This document shows positions 6,587 through 13,231 of a stretch of DNA of 17,850 nt, one piece after another. Position numbers and translations under genes: made by a program. The stretch's first letter is position 1; each line of letters opens with the position of its first letter. The stretch lies in assembly GCA_949127685.1 (NCBI GenBank), contig CASBPW010000041.1:1-17850 (forward strand). The letters run 5' to 3'. Source of the DNA: Candidatus Sivonenia alaskensis PMM_0068 (GTDB lineage Bacteria > Cyanobacteriota > Cyanobacteriia > Gloeobacterales > PMM-0068). The notes under the pieces are model-generated. The model had not been told where the DNA came from. It did no database searches and saw only the letters and a list, made by a program, of their open reading frames with translations.

Positions 6587-7585
6587 TTGACGAAGACAGT
6601 CACCTACAGCCCTTCCTTCACCCTAGTTCCCACCTATGAGTGCTTTAACCGCTGTAGCTACTGCAACTTTCGCCAGGACTATGGCGCTGCTTGGATTACC
6701 CCAGAAGAAACGTATAAGATCCTAAAGCCCCTCGTTGGGACAGGGGTTATTGAAATCCTGGTTCTCAGTGGTGAAGTACATCCTCAAGACTCCAGGCGAA
6801 GGGCATGGTTTGAGATGCTCCTGGAAACCTGTACGACGGTTCTTTCCTTAGGATTTTTACCCCACACCAATGCGGGCATCCTTACCTACTCAGAAATGCA
6901 GGCTTTGGCCCAAGTGAATTGCTCTATGGGGCTGATGTTAGAACAAATGACGCTGCTAGACGTCCATAAACATGCTCCGAGCAAAATCCCCGAACTGCGA
7001 GAACAACAGCTCCATTGGGCTGGGGCTTTGCGAATTCCCTTTACAACAGGCGTCCTCGTTGGCATTGGTGAAAGACTGGAAGATACCCTTCAGACGCTAG
7101 AAATTATTCAGGCAGCCCATCAAAAATATGGTCATATCCAAGAGGTGATTCTCCAGCCACACCAGCCAGGTTCTCAACAAGTCTGGGCTGGAAAACCTTT
7201 CCAAGAGAAGGACCTTGTGGACCTGGTCTATCTTGCTCGTGCCCTTTTGTCTTCAGAGATTGCTCTTCAAATCCCGCCAAATCTGGTGCGTGACTTGGTC
7301 CCCTTTCTTGAGGCGGGAGCAACAGATTTAGGCGGTATTGGCTCCGTGGATGTGGTCAATCCTAACTATGATCATCCTCTACCTCATCACTTGACAGAAC
7401 AGCTCAGGACCAAGCAGTGGGAACTGATTCCTCGGCTTCCGGTTTATCCCCAGCACTACGCATGGGTGAAACCAAGGGTCCAACCTGCACTTCAAAAGTG
7501 GCTCAAAAACCCAATAATTTTCGGTAGAAGCTTTGAGGAAAATCGGGAGAATTGCCTGCCTCAATGGACTGAACCATCTCAATGA
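6587..7585 (+). CDS. cofG: 7,8-didemethyl-8-hydroxy-5-deazariboflavin synthase, CofG subunit
   Basis: CofG is a radical SAM enzyme that, with CofH, joins tyrosine to the ribityl uracil precursor to form F0 (8-HDF). In cyanobacteria F0 serves as antenna chromophore of photolyase. The 332-aa length is normal. The radical SAM cluster motif CxxxCxxC is at C19, C23 and C26 in 'TYECFNRCSYCNF'. Further family stretches are 'ILVLSGE', 'HTNAGIL', 'PFTTGVLVGIGE', 'IQEVILQPHQPG' and 'DLGGIGSVDVVNPNYDHP'. The start is TTG: the only in-frame ATG codons are well inside the SAM domain, and a stop lies at 6551. cofH is not in this window. The last 83 bases overlap an opposing 120-aa gene. Confidence 0.93.
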   Translation: MTKTVTYSPSFTLVPTYECFNRCSYCNFRQDYGAAWITPEETYKILKPLVGTGVIEILVLSGEVHPQDSRRRAWFEMLLETCTTVLSLGFLPHTNAGILTYSEMQALAQVNCSMGLMLEQMTLLDVHKHAPSKIPELREQQLHWAGALRIPFTTGVLVGIGERLEDTLQTLEIIQAAHQKYGHIQEVILQPHQPGSQQVWAGKPFQEKDLVDLVYLARALLSSEIALQIPPNLVRDLVPFLEAGATDLGGIGSVDVVNPNYDHPLPHHLTEQLRTKQWELIPRLPVYPQHYAWVKPRVQPALQKWLKNPIIFGRSFEENRENCLPQWTEPSQ

Positions 7586-7865
7586 GATAACCCAAAAATT
7601 CCACGTTTTGCAGGGCAACTTCATAATCAACGGTCTGTTCATCGGTCAGAAATTTAACCCGGCATTCCGTTACATCTGAAGGCAAAGACTTAGTTCCCCA
7701 TGTTGCCACAAAACCGAGTCCATCGCCGCCTTCTATTCTGCGTCTACCCTCCAAAGAAGACTGCTTGTACAACCCCAAGGCCACCGACAAGAAAGGCCTG
7801 CGCGAAGGTGGGTAATAAGGCAAATAGATAGCGACTTCGTGATTGGGGGCGGGGGCGATTCTCAT
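7503..7865 (-). CDS. Conserved-looking hypothetical protein, 120 aa
   Basis: I do not recognise a named family. The protein looks like a compact soluble domain: an N-terminal strand region with 'HEVAIYLPYYPPSRRPFL', a central 'GGDGLGFVATWG' loop, then 'CRVKFLTDEQTVDYEVAL' and a helix 'NVEFLGYLIEMVQSIEAG', ending in a basic aromatic tail 'FYRKLLGF'. There is no signal peptide, membrane segment or metal-binding cluster. Its sequence character argues for a real gene: mixed secondary structure, no low complexity, and a full-length frame well outside the cofG overlap. It follows nusG by 50 bases on the same strand, so it may be the last gene of the secE-nusG operon. Its final 83 bases are antisense to the end of cofG. 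The ATG has no clear ribosome binding site. Confidence 0.75.
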   Translation of the reverse strand: MRIAPAPNHEVAIYLPYYPPSRRPFLSVALGLYKQSSLEGRRRIEGGDGLGFVATWGTKSLPSDVTECRVKFLTDEQTVDYEVALQNVEFLGYLIEMVQSIEAGNSPDFPQSFYRKLLGF

Positions 7866-7915
7866 GGGTGAAAAAGCTGCAGCAAAACTGCACTTAGAGT
7901 ACCCTCTTGATCCAC

Positions 7916-8515
7916 CTAGTCCACCTTATGCACTTGATTGAATTCCAGTTCTACGGGCGTGTCGCGGCCAAAAATGGAAATCAAAGCCTTGAGTTTTCCC
8001 CGCTCTGGGCTAACTTCTACCACTTCGCCACTGAAATCTTGGAAAGGTCCTGAGGTAACTTCGATGTGATCTCCAGCGGCTAAGTCTACCTTGATAACAG
8101 GCGTCTCTTCCTCTGCGCTGATAAAAATTCGCCGCATTTCTGTCGGTTCTAAGGGGCGAGGCGTAACGTGTCCTCGGCCTCGGCCATAGCGGCGTTTTTC
8201 TTCCGTGCCAACAAAGTTAATCACATTAGGCGTATTTTTGACGACAGACCAAACGTGGTCATCCATCACCATTTCAATCAAGACGTAGCCTGGGAAAATT
8301 TTCTCTTCTGAAGAGGCACGGGTCCCGTCTTTTTTAATTTTGATAGCAGGACGTTCCGGGATCTGAATCTGGAGAATACGGTCCGCTACATCCAAGGTCT
8401 GGATCCGCTGTAAGAGATTGGCTTTGACCTTTTTCTCACAGCCAGAAGCTACTTGTACGGCATACCAGCGGGACTTACTGCCGGAGTCTTTAGCGAGATG
8501 GGCAAGGTTGACCAT
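7916..8515 (-). CDS. nusG: Transcription termination/antitermination protein NusG
   Basis: NusG binds RNA polymerase, raises processivity and links transcription to Rho or the ribosome. The 199-aa protein has the NGN domain (about residues 17-110, with 'SRWYAVQVASGCEKKVKANL', 'IFPGYVLIEM' and 'VVKNTPNVINFVG') and a C-terminal KOW domain (about 140-199, 'AGDHIEVTSGPFQDFSGEV'). I chose the ATG at 8515. The GTG at 8524 directly abuts the secE stop and would leave no room, while AGGTG overlapping the secE stop lies six bases before the ATG. It is co-transcribed with secE. The rplK-rplA-rplJ-rplL genes that normally follow are not here. Confidence 0.97.
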   Translation of the reverse strand: MVNLAHLAKDSGSKSRWYAVQVASGCEKKVKANLLQRIQTLDVADRILQIQIPERPAIKIKKDGTRASSEEKIFPGYVLIEMVMDDHVWSVVKNTPNVINFVGTEEKRRYGRGRGHVTPRPLEPTEMRRIFISAEEETPVIKVDLAAGDHIEVTSGPFQDFSGEVVEVSPERGKLKALISIFGRDTPVELEFNQVHKVD

Positions 8516-8524
8516 GGAAAACAC

Positions 8525-8758
8525 CTAAAACACTTTGCTGGCGATAAATCTAAATAAAGAATCCACTAAGTAAATAAAACTAGCAGAAGCTACCACGATC
8601 AGGATCACTGCGGCTGATTCACTGATCACTTTTTGACGATCCGGCCACACCACTTTGGACAGTTCTTCCCGCACCTCTGTGTAGAGCTGCAGCGGATTGA
8701 ACTTCTGGATTGGCGCAGACGGGGGAGTGCCTTGAGGAGTACTCGGTTTCGTGGCCAC
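8525..8758 (-). CDS. secE: Preprotein translocase subunit SecE
   Basis: SecE is the small clamp subunit of the SecYEG channel in the plasma and thylakoid membranes. This 77-aa form is the usual short cyanobacterial type: a Pro-rich N terminus, an amphipathic helix with 'EVREELSKVVWPDRQKV' (the conserved cytoplasmic helix that contacts SecY), and one membrane span (about residues 49-71, 'AAVILIVVASASFIYLV'). The start is GTG, with AGGAG eight bases upstream. It follows tRNA-Trp by 28 bases and is translationally close to nusG, the order known in most bacteria. Confidence 0.96.
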   Translation of the reverse strand: MATKPSTPQGTPPSAPIQKFNPLQLYTEVREELSKVVWPDRQKVISESAAVILIVVASASFIYLVDSLFRFIASKVF

Positions 8759-8786
8759 AGGGCACGCTCCTAAGAAGATGAGGTGC

Positions 8787-8862
8787 TGGCGCGCCCTGGA
8801 GGACTTGAACCCCCGACATCAGGTTTTGGAGACCTGCGTTCTACCAACTGAACTAAGAGCGC
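8787..8862 (-). tRNA. trnW: tRNA-Trp (anticodon CCA)
   Basis: The minus strand folds into a complete cloverleaf of 73 nt plus an encoded CCA end. The acceptor stem is GCGCTCT with AGGGCGC (one G-U pair) and the discriminator base is G. The anticodon stem CAGGT/ACCTG holds loop CTCCAAA, so the anticodon is CCA for tryptophan. The T arm has stem GGGGG/CCTCC and loop TTCAAGT. It sits directly before secE, as in many bacteria. Confidence 0.95.
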
Positions 8863-8878
8863 ACATGTGCAACTATCG

Positions 8879-8908
8879 AGCATATCAGGATTGAGGGGAC
8901 TGTGTCCA
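8879..8908 (-). promoter_or_regulatory. Possible promoter of tRNA-Trp/secE/nusG
   Basis: On the minus strand, TGGACA (plus 8903-8908) and TATGCT (plus 8879-8884) are separated by 18 bases. They match the consensus at five and four of six positions. Transcription would start about 10-12 bases before the tRNA. Confidence 0.4.
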
Positions 8909-8962
8909 CTGCTCTGATCGTCAAGCACATGCATAATAATTCTAGCTTGGACTGGAGCTGGA

Positions 8963-9295
8963 CTAGGATTCTGGTTCCTGCTCAGGAGAAGCGGCGTCGA
9001 GCGCTAAACGATGCTCTAGCAGATAACGTTGTTCCAGGTTATGTAAGAAGTAGCCTGTCATCATGGCTGAAGACAGCAGTCCCAACAAGTTCTCTCTAGA
9101 AGTGGTGATATGTACGGCGAATTGCTCTGGCGGCAAAACTCCTGCCAGACCTTGCATACTCCCCGACATCGCCTGCCGAACCTCTGGTGAGATCTCCTGA
9201 GCCAGAGCTGCCAAGGTTTCTGGGTCTTGCTGCCTCAAATAATGAATAAAAGGGTTATCTAGCGATGTTTTACCAGTATCAAAGGGGAAAAGCAT
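8963..9295 (-). CDS. DUF760 family protein
   Basis: The 110-aa protein resembles the DUF760 family, which is found in cyanobacteria and plastids. The pattern includes 'NPFIHYLRQQDPETLAALAQEISPEVRQAM', 'GLAGVLPPEQFAVHITTSRENL' and 'LLSSAMMTGYFLHNLEQRYLLE'. The function of this family is not well established; plant members have been linked to plastid protein complexes, which does not settle the bacterial role. The ATG has AGAGG seven bases upstream. The C terminus after 'LEHRLALDAASPEQEPES' is a short acidic tail. It lies 100 bases upstream of tRNA-Trp on the same strand, and a separate promoter probably serves the tRNA. Confidence 0.82.
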   Translation of the reverse strand: MLFPFDTGKTSLDNPFIHYLRQQDPETLAALAQEISPEVRQAMSGSMQGLAGVLPPEQFAVHITTSRENLLGLLSSAMMTGYFLHNLEQRYLLEHRLALDAASPEQEPES

Positions 9296-9541
9296 TTTTT
9301 TCCTCTGTTTTGAATATATGTGTACTTACATTTTGATTAATTGAGTGGCGCGGTGTCAAGTGTCTTGAGGCTAGACTGAGGGCTCTTCGGAATCCAAGAG
9401 GGCCTTAACGTCCGTCTCCAGTATCGTCAGCGTTAGTCTCAGGAGAAAGCAACTAAGTTTTGATTGAACTGGTCAGGCAGATCAATGAATAATAGAACAA
9501 GCTGTAGAAAAAACGAATACAGCAAAACTATGTTCAGTGGA
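9296..9541. other. Intergenic region between glycosyltransferase and DUF760 gene
   Basis: These 246 bases carry no convincing gene. A minus-strand TTGACA lies at 9354-9359 and may be the -35 box of the DUF760 gene, but no good -10 box follows at 16-18 bases. A weak hairpin (CTCTT 9383-9387 with AAGAG 9396-9400) has no T tract in either direction, so I do not call it a terminator. Confidence 0.5.
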
Positions 9542-10753
9542 CTAATCAGTCGTGAGACTCTTTTGTTCCCAGCGTTTCAGCATATCTTCATACACAGAGT
9601 TAATGACAGCTCGAGCCTCATAGGGCTGCGCGGAACGTACGCACGCTTCAGGAGGATAAACACTTAAATTAGACAAAATCTTCCGTATCGCTTCAGCAAT
9701 TGCAGTAGGGGTGCGCTCTTGAACAACAATTCCACTATCAACAGAAAGTAAATTCGGAGTCTCACCACACCGAGTCGTGATGACAGGAGTTCCGCAAGCC
9801 AGGGCTTCTAGGGCTACTAAAGGTAATCCTTCATAGGAACTCGTCAAAACAAAGGCATCAGTAATGCGATGCAATCGCGATAGTTCACTCTGAGCAACAG
9901 GACCGAGCATGGTCACTTGTTCCGTCAGCCCAAGCTGCGTAATTTGTGCCTGAATTTCACTACGCAATTCTCCTTCACCAGCAATTAAAAGGTGGATTTT
10001 AGAATTTGCCAAAGCCGCAAGTGAACGAACTAAGAGAATAGGATCTTTCTGGGGATGAAGCCGACCGGCAAAAAGGATGAAGCGACTGTCCTCATTGATT
10101 CCTAGCTTTTGAGCGAGTTCACGCCGATTTCGATCACACTCTTCTGTTGACCATGGAAAAAAGACTTCATTATCAACAATATTTTTCAAAAAAGACACCC
10201 GATCAGCAAGCATTGGATATTGCTGTTGGTACCAGGTTGCTGATTCACTATTGCAGGAAAAAATTTGATCAAACTGTTGTACTAAGGCTTTTTCAAGAGC
10301 AAAATATACTCCGGGGAAACGACGCCAAAGAATTGCTTTCTTGCTTTCTGTCGCTGTCATTTGTTTTCGTATATCGTTATGGATAAAGAGTGTTTTATCT
10401 CCAGACCATTTTAAGCTTGCTAGCGTTGGTTCCAAACGATGAAAATGAACAAAATCAGAGGAAAAATCTTTTCCAAGAAGAGCTGCAGTGTACTTAACAG
10501 TCGTTGGAACCAAGCTCCGAATGTTATCATCAGGAACCGCAAAAAGGGAAAAAAACTGTATGAGTTTCCCCTCAAATTCAGCCTCTTTCCAAACTCCCAT
10601 AGTCGCTTGAGGATCATCCTCTATCCCTACTAACCGAATGTTAAATTCGTCGTGGGCATATTTAATGAACAAACGAATGATAGTTTGTATTCCTCCAATA
10701 CTGGAACCCCAAGGATCAAACTGATAAAACATGGTTAAAGTCGGCTGGGACAT
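9542..10753 (-). CDS. GT4-family glycosyltransferase (GT-B fold)
   Basis: The 403-aa protein has the two Rossmann halves of a GT-B retaining glycosyltransferase. The N-terminal half shows the acceptor-side glycine loop 'GSSIGGIQTII' (about residues 16-26). The C-terminal half shows 'FAGRLHPQKDP' (about 228-238, phosphate-binding Arg and Lys), 'LLIAGEGELR' and the EX7E motif with E308 and E316 in 'EGLPLVALEALACGTPVI'. Such enzymes use nucleotide sugars to extend polysaccharides or glycolipids. Donor and acceptor are unknown, and no other cell-surface synthesis gene is nearby, so it stands alone. The ATG has GAG seven bases upstream. No membrane segment is seen. Confidence 0.92.
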   Translation of the reverse strand: MSQPTLTMFYQFDPWGSSIGGIQTIIRLFIKYAHDEFNIRLVGIEDDPQATMGVWKEAEFEGKLIQFFSLFAVPDDNIRSLVPTTVKYTAALLGKDFSSDFVHFHRLEPTLASLKWSGDKTLFIHNDIRKQMTATESKKAILWRRFPGVYFALEKALVQQFDQIFSCNSESATWYQQQYPMLADRVSFLKNIVDNEVFFPWSTEECDRNRRELAQKLGINEDSRFILFAGRLHPQKDPILLVRSLAALANSKIHLLIAGEGELRSEIQAQITQLGLTEQVTMLGPVAQSELSRLHRITDAFVLTSSYEGLPLVALEALACGTPVITTRCGETPNLLSVDSGIVVQERTPTAIAEAIRKILSNLSVYPPEACVRSAQPYEARAVINSVYEDMLKRWEQKSLTTD

Positions 10754-10767
10754 AAATAACTCAGATT

Positions 10768-10791
10768 AGAAAGATAGAAAGATAGAGAGAT
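10768..10791. repeat. Three tandem 8-bp repeats
   Basis: AGAAAGAT, AGAAAGAT and AGAGAGAT follow each other directly, 14 bases before the glycosyltransferase start codon (in its leader on the minus strand). Short tandem repeats in such a place can vary in number. Confidence 0.7.
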
Positions 10792-10891
10792 TGTACAGGA
10801 CGCAACAGGAAAGTGTAGGGGATGTCTACTCAGCATAGAGATGGAGGGGATGCGCTGCAACCCTGGATAACCGCGATGGCGACTGCTATAG

Positions 10892-10992
10892 TTGACTTCA
10901 GTGGGCCAAAATCTTTCAAAGCTGAAGGATTTATGCACTTATCCAAGGCCCGCAGAATAGGTACCGTAACCTGGACACAGGTACAGGCAGGG
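10892..10992 (+). promoter_or_regulatory. Possibly structured leader upstream of the chelatase gene
   Basis: Complementary blocks GGGCC (10903-10907) and GGCCC (10947-10951) can enclose an inner hairpin CTTTCA-AAGC-TGAAGG at 10913-10928. A further hairpin, ACCTG-gaca-CAGGT, lies near 10969-10982 just before the ribosome binding site. TTGACT at 10892 could be a -35 box. It matches no riboswitch consensus I know. Confidence 0.3.
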
Positions 10993-10999
10993 TCAATTA

Positions 11000-12172
11000 G
11001 TGAATCAAATAGAAATAGAAGATAAGACCTTTCATACGAACGGTAAGCCAAAAGTTGCTGTTTTGCTCGTTGGCTATGGCGAAGTGGAAGATTATGCTAA
11101 CTTTGCGGACTATAACGAAAGTGCCTTGCGCCTTTTGACCGCTAAATTTGTGACCATCCCCGATTCCCTATTTTTCTGGGTTGCCAAGGTCTTGAGTTTT
11201 CTAGACAAGCGAGAATGGCATAGCCATGGGGATTTTGTTTCTCCCCACAACCGCATTTTCGAAGGTCAGCGGGCAGGCATTGAAGCCTCACTCCAGCGCC
11301 GCTTTGGCGAACAGGTAAAAGTCTTCAAATCCTTTAACTTTTGCAAGCCCTTTTTGCCAGAGCAAGTACTCCAGCAAATCCGGTCAGAGGGTTTTGAGCG
11401 GGTGATTCTTTATCCCCTTTTGGTGGTAGATTCTGTGTTCACCAGTGGTTTGGCGCTCCAGCAGTTCAATGAAGCCCTGAGCCACCAAGACCGTTGGATC
11501 AAGGCGATGCGCTATTTGCCTTCTTTCTTTGATGCCAAGGACTACCACAAACTCTTGGCAGAGTCTTTCCAGCAGAGCATTCAGCAAGCGCAAGGGCCCT
11601 ATCCTTCTTCCCAGGTTGGGGTGATCTTGATGAACCATGGCTGCCCTATCGATGCTCGCGGGTTTACCACAGGCGTGGATGAAAGCGTAGCTCTCTATGA
11701 ATCGGTGCGGGCAGAAATGGTCACCCATTATCCATTAATTTCTATTGGTTGGTTGAACCACGATACTCCTGGTAAGTGGACTACCCCCGATGTAACTCAG
11801 GCCGCCAAAAATCTCTTGCATCTCGGAGCGAAAAAACTGGTCTTTGCCCCGATTGGTTTTTGCACAGAGAACCATGAGACGATCCTGGATGTGGCGCATA
11901 TCCTCGAAAAGTTCGATAAAGACGGGGTTCCCTGTCAGCATTTACCCTGTGTCAATGAAGATGCCACGTTCTGTCAGATGGCGGCTCAATGGATAGAGCC
12001 TTTGGTCGGTGAACTGTTGAACGTATCGGAGCTGGCTGAACAGAGCCCAGTGCATAACGGTCACAGCCACTCCGAGCATAGTCATAACGGACATAGCCAC
12101 AATGGACATGCTCATCCTCATCCGCACAAACAGGCCCATAGTCATGGAGACGGACATACCCATGTGCATTAG
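11000..12172 (+). CDS. Ferrochelatase-family protein with histidine-rich C-terminal tail
   Basis: The 390-aa protein shows the HemH class II chelatase outline. An N-terminal strand 'KVAVLLVGYGE' stands where ferrochelatases have 'LLNLGGP'. His213 in 'MNHGCP' matches the catalytic His of 'AHGVP', and 'HDTPGKWTTPDV' matches the 'GP..WL.P' segment. Glu293 in 'IGFCTENHETILDV' matches the catalytic Glu of 'GFVSDHLETL'. Two cysteines (C215, C288) sit beside the catalytic residues in place of the usual aliphatic residues. The cyanobacterial LHC-like C-terminal helix is missing; instead residues 352-390 carry 16 histidines, which suggests metal storage or delivery. It may insert a metal other than iron, or be a paralogue of the main HemH. 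The GTG start has AGGG seven bases upstream, and a stop lies 11 codons before. A binding-protein gene follows 34 bases after its stop. Confidence 0.8.
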   Translation: MNQIEIEDKTFHTNGKPKVAVLLVGYGEVEDYANFADYNESALRLLTAKFVTIPDSLFFWVAKVLSFLDKREWHSHGDFVSPHNRIFEGQRAGIEASLQRRFGEQVKVFKSFNFCKPFLPEQVLQQIRSEGFERVILYPLLVVDSVFTSGLALQQFNEALSHQDRWIKAMRYLPSFFDAKDYHKLLAESFQQSIQQAQGPYPSSQVGVILMNHGCPIDARGFTTGVDESVALYESVRAEMVTHYPLISIGWLNHDTPGKWTTPDVTQAAKNLLHLGAKKLVFAPIGFCTENHETILDVAHILEKFDKDGVPCQHLPCVNEDATFCQMAAQWIEPLVGELLNVSELAEQSPVHNGHSHSEHSHNGHSHNGHAHPHPHKQAHSHGDGHTHVH

Positions 12173-12206
12173 CATGTGATCGCTGTCCCGATTGTACGAA
12201 CAAGTT

Positions 12207-13100
12207 ATGAAAAGAAGCTCCGTATTGCGACTTCTGGCGCTGTTACCCCTGATTGTAACAGTGCCTTCCTATGCCGAGGATAAATCTAAGCCGTTCACGA
12301 TAGGAGCGATCCCCGACCAAGACCCAGAGAAATTACAGCGTCTCTATAGCAAGCTGGCTGATTATCTGACAGCAGAACTGGGAGTGCCTGTGGTTTTTAA
12401 ACCGGTGACAGACTACACGGCTGCGGTGACGGCGTTCCGGGTGGGTGATTTGGATATGGTTTGGTTTGGGGGACTTACGGGTGTGCAAGCGCGTCTTCAG
12501 GTACCCGGAGCCCAAGCGATTGCCCAACGAAATATAGACGCGCAGTTCCACAGTGTTTTTATTGTTAACAAAAATAGTGGGATTGCGCCGATCAAAGACC
12601 TCAAGGACTTATCTCTTTTGAAGGGTCATACGTTCACTTTTGGCAGTGAATCTTCCACCTCTGGCCGTTTGATGCCTCAGTATTTTCTGAAACAAGCGGG
12701 CGTCAATCTGGAGGATTTCAAAGGTAAGCCTGGCTTTTCTAGTTCCCACGATGCGACCCTGCAACTGGTCACGGCTGGGACCTATGAAGCAGGTGTACTG
12801 AATGAACAAGTCTGGCTCAGTCGCCTTAAGTCTAAAGAAGTAGACCTTAGTAAAGTACAGGCTATTTTTCGTAGTCCTCCTTTCTATGATTATCATTGGG
12901 TAGTCAATCCCAGCGTGAAAGCCCGTTACGGTGCTAAATTCATCCCAGAAGTGCAGGCGGCACTCTTAAAACTGGACCCCAAGATGCCTCAGCACAAAGA
13001 AATTTTGGACTTATTTGGTGCCACTAAGTTCATCCCCACGCAGAATGCTAATTATGCTCAGATTGAGCAGGTTGGTCGAGAGATTGGCAAGATTAAATGA
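12207..13100 (+). CDS. PhnD-like periplasmic substrate-binding protein, possibly selenate/oxyanion type
   Basis: The 297-aa protein has a signal peptide (residues 1-23, cleavage after 'PSYA') and the type II binding-protein pattern of the PhnD group: 'FTIGAIPDQDPEKLQRLYSK', 'LADYLTAELGVPVVFKPV', 'AFRVGDLDMVWFGGL' and 'FGSESSTSGRLMPQYFL'. The combination 'AIPDQ.PEKL', 'VWFGGLTGVQARLQVPGAQA' and 'FHSVFIV' recalls the group annotated as putative selenate ABC transporter binding proteins; I give this from memory, with moderate certainty. The permease and ATPase genes are not adjacent. I chose the ATG at 12207 because the earlier TTG at 12192 only adds residues before a normal signal peptide. It is the second gene after the His-tailed chelatase, probably in one transcript. 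Confidence 0.85.
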   Translation: MKRSSVLRLLALLPLIVTVPSYAEDKSKPFTIGAIPDQDPEKLQRLYSKLADYLTAELGVPVVFKPVTDYTAAVTAFRVGDLDMVWFGGLTGVQARLQVPGAQAIAQRNIDAQFHSVFIVNKNSGIAPIKDLKDLSLLKGHTFTFGSESSTSGRLMPQYFLKQAGVNLEDFKGKPGFSSSHDATLQLVTAGTYEAGVLNEQVWLSRLKSKEVDLSKVQAIFRSPPFYDYHWVVNPSVKARYGAKFIPEVQAALLKLDPKMPQHKEILDLFGATKFIPTQNANYAQIEQVGREIGKIK

Positions 13101-13231
13101 GTAGTGGATACGTTTGAGGTGCCGTGACAAAAACGGACAATCCCCGCTACCTTTACCTCATGAACGGAGTGGTCTCTATTTCCTCCGAGGATTGATAGAC
13201 TGATAGCTAAAGAATGCCCCTACGGTGAGAC

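Noticed and set aside
9380..9403. Terminator hairpin between glycosyltransferase and DUF760 gene
   Set aside because: The stem is short with a bulge and no T tract follows on either strand.
10754..10999. Cobalamin riboswitch before the chelatase gene
   Set aside because: The B12-box GCCACTG and the other conserved cobalamin-riboswitch blocks are absent.
11000..12172. Sirohydrochlorin cobaltochelatase CbiX, suggested by the His-rich tail
   Set aside because: The length and the 'MNHGCP', 'TPGKW' and 'GFCTENHET' motifs fit the HemH family better than the short CbiX fold with its 'HGSR' start.
11942..12203. Met/Val-rich and His-rich frames on the minus strand opposite the chelatase tail
   Set aside because: They are the complement of the CAT/CAC histidine repeats; the low complexity comes from the opposite strand.
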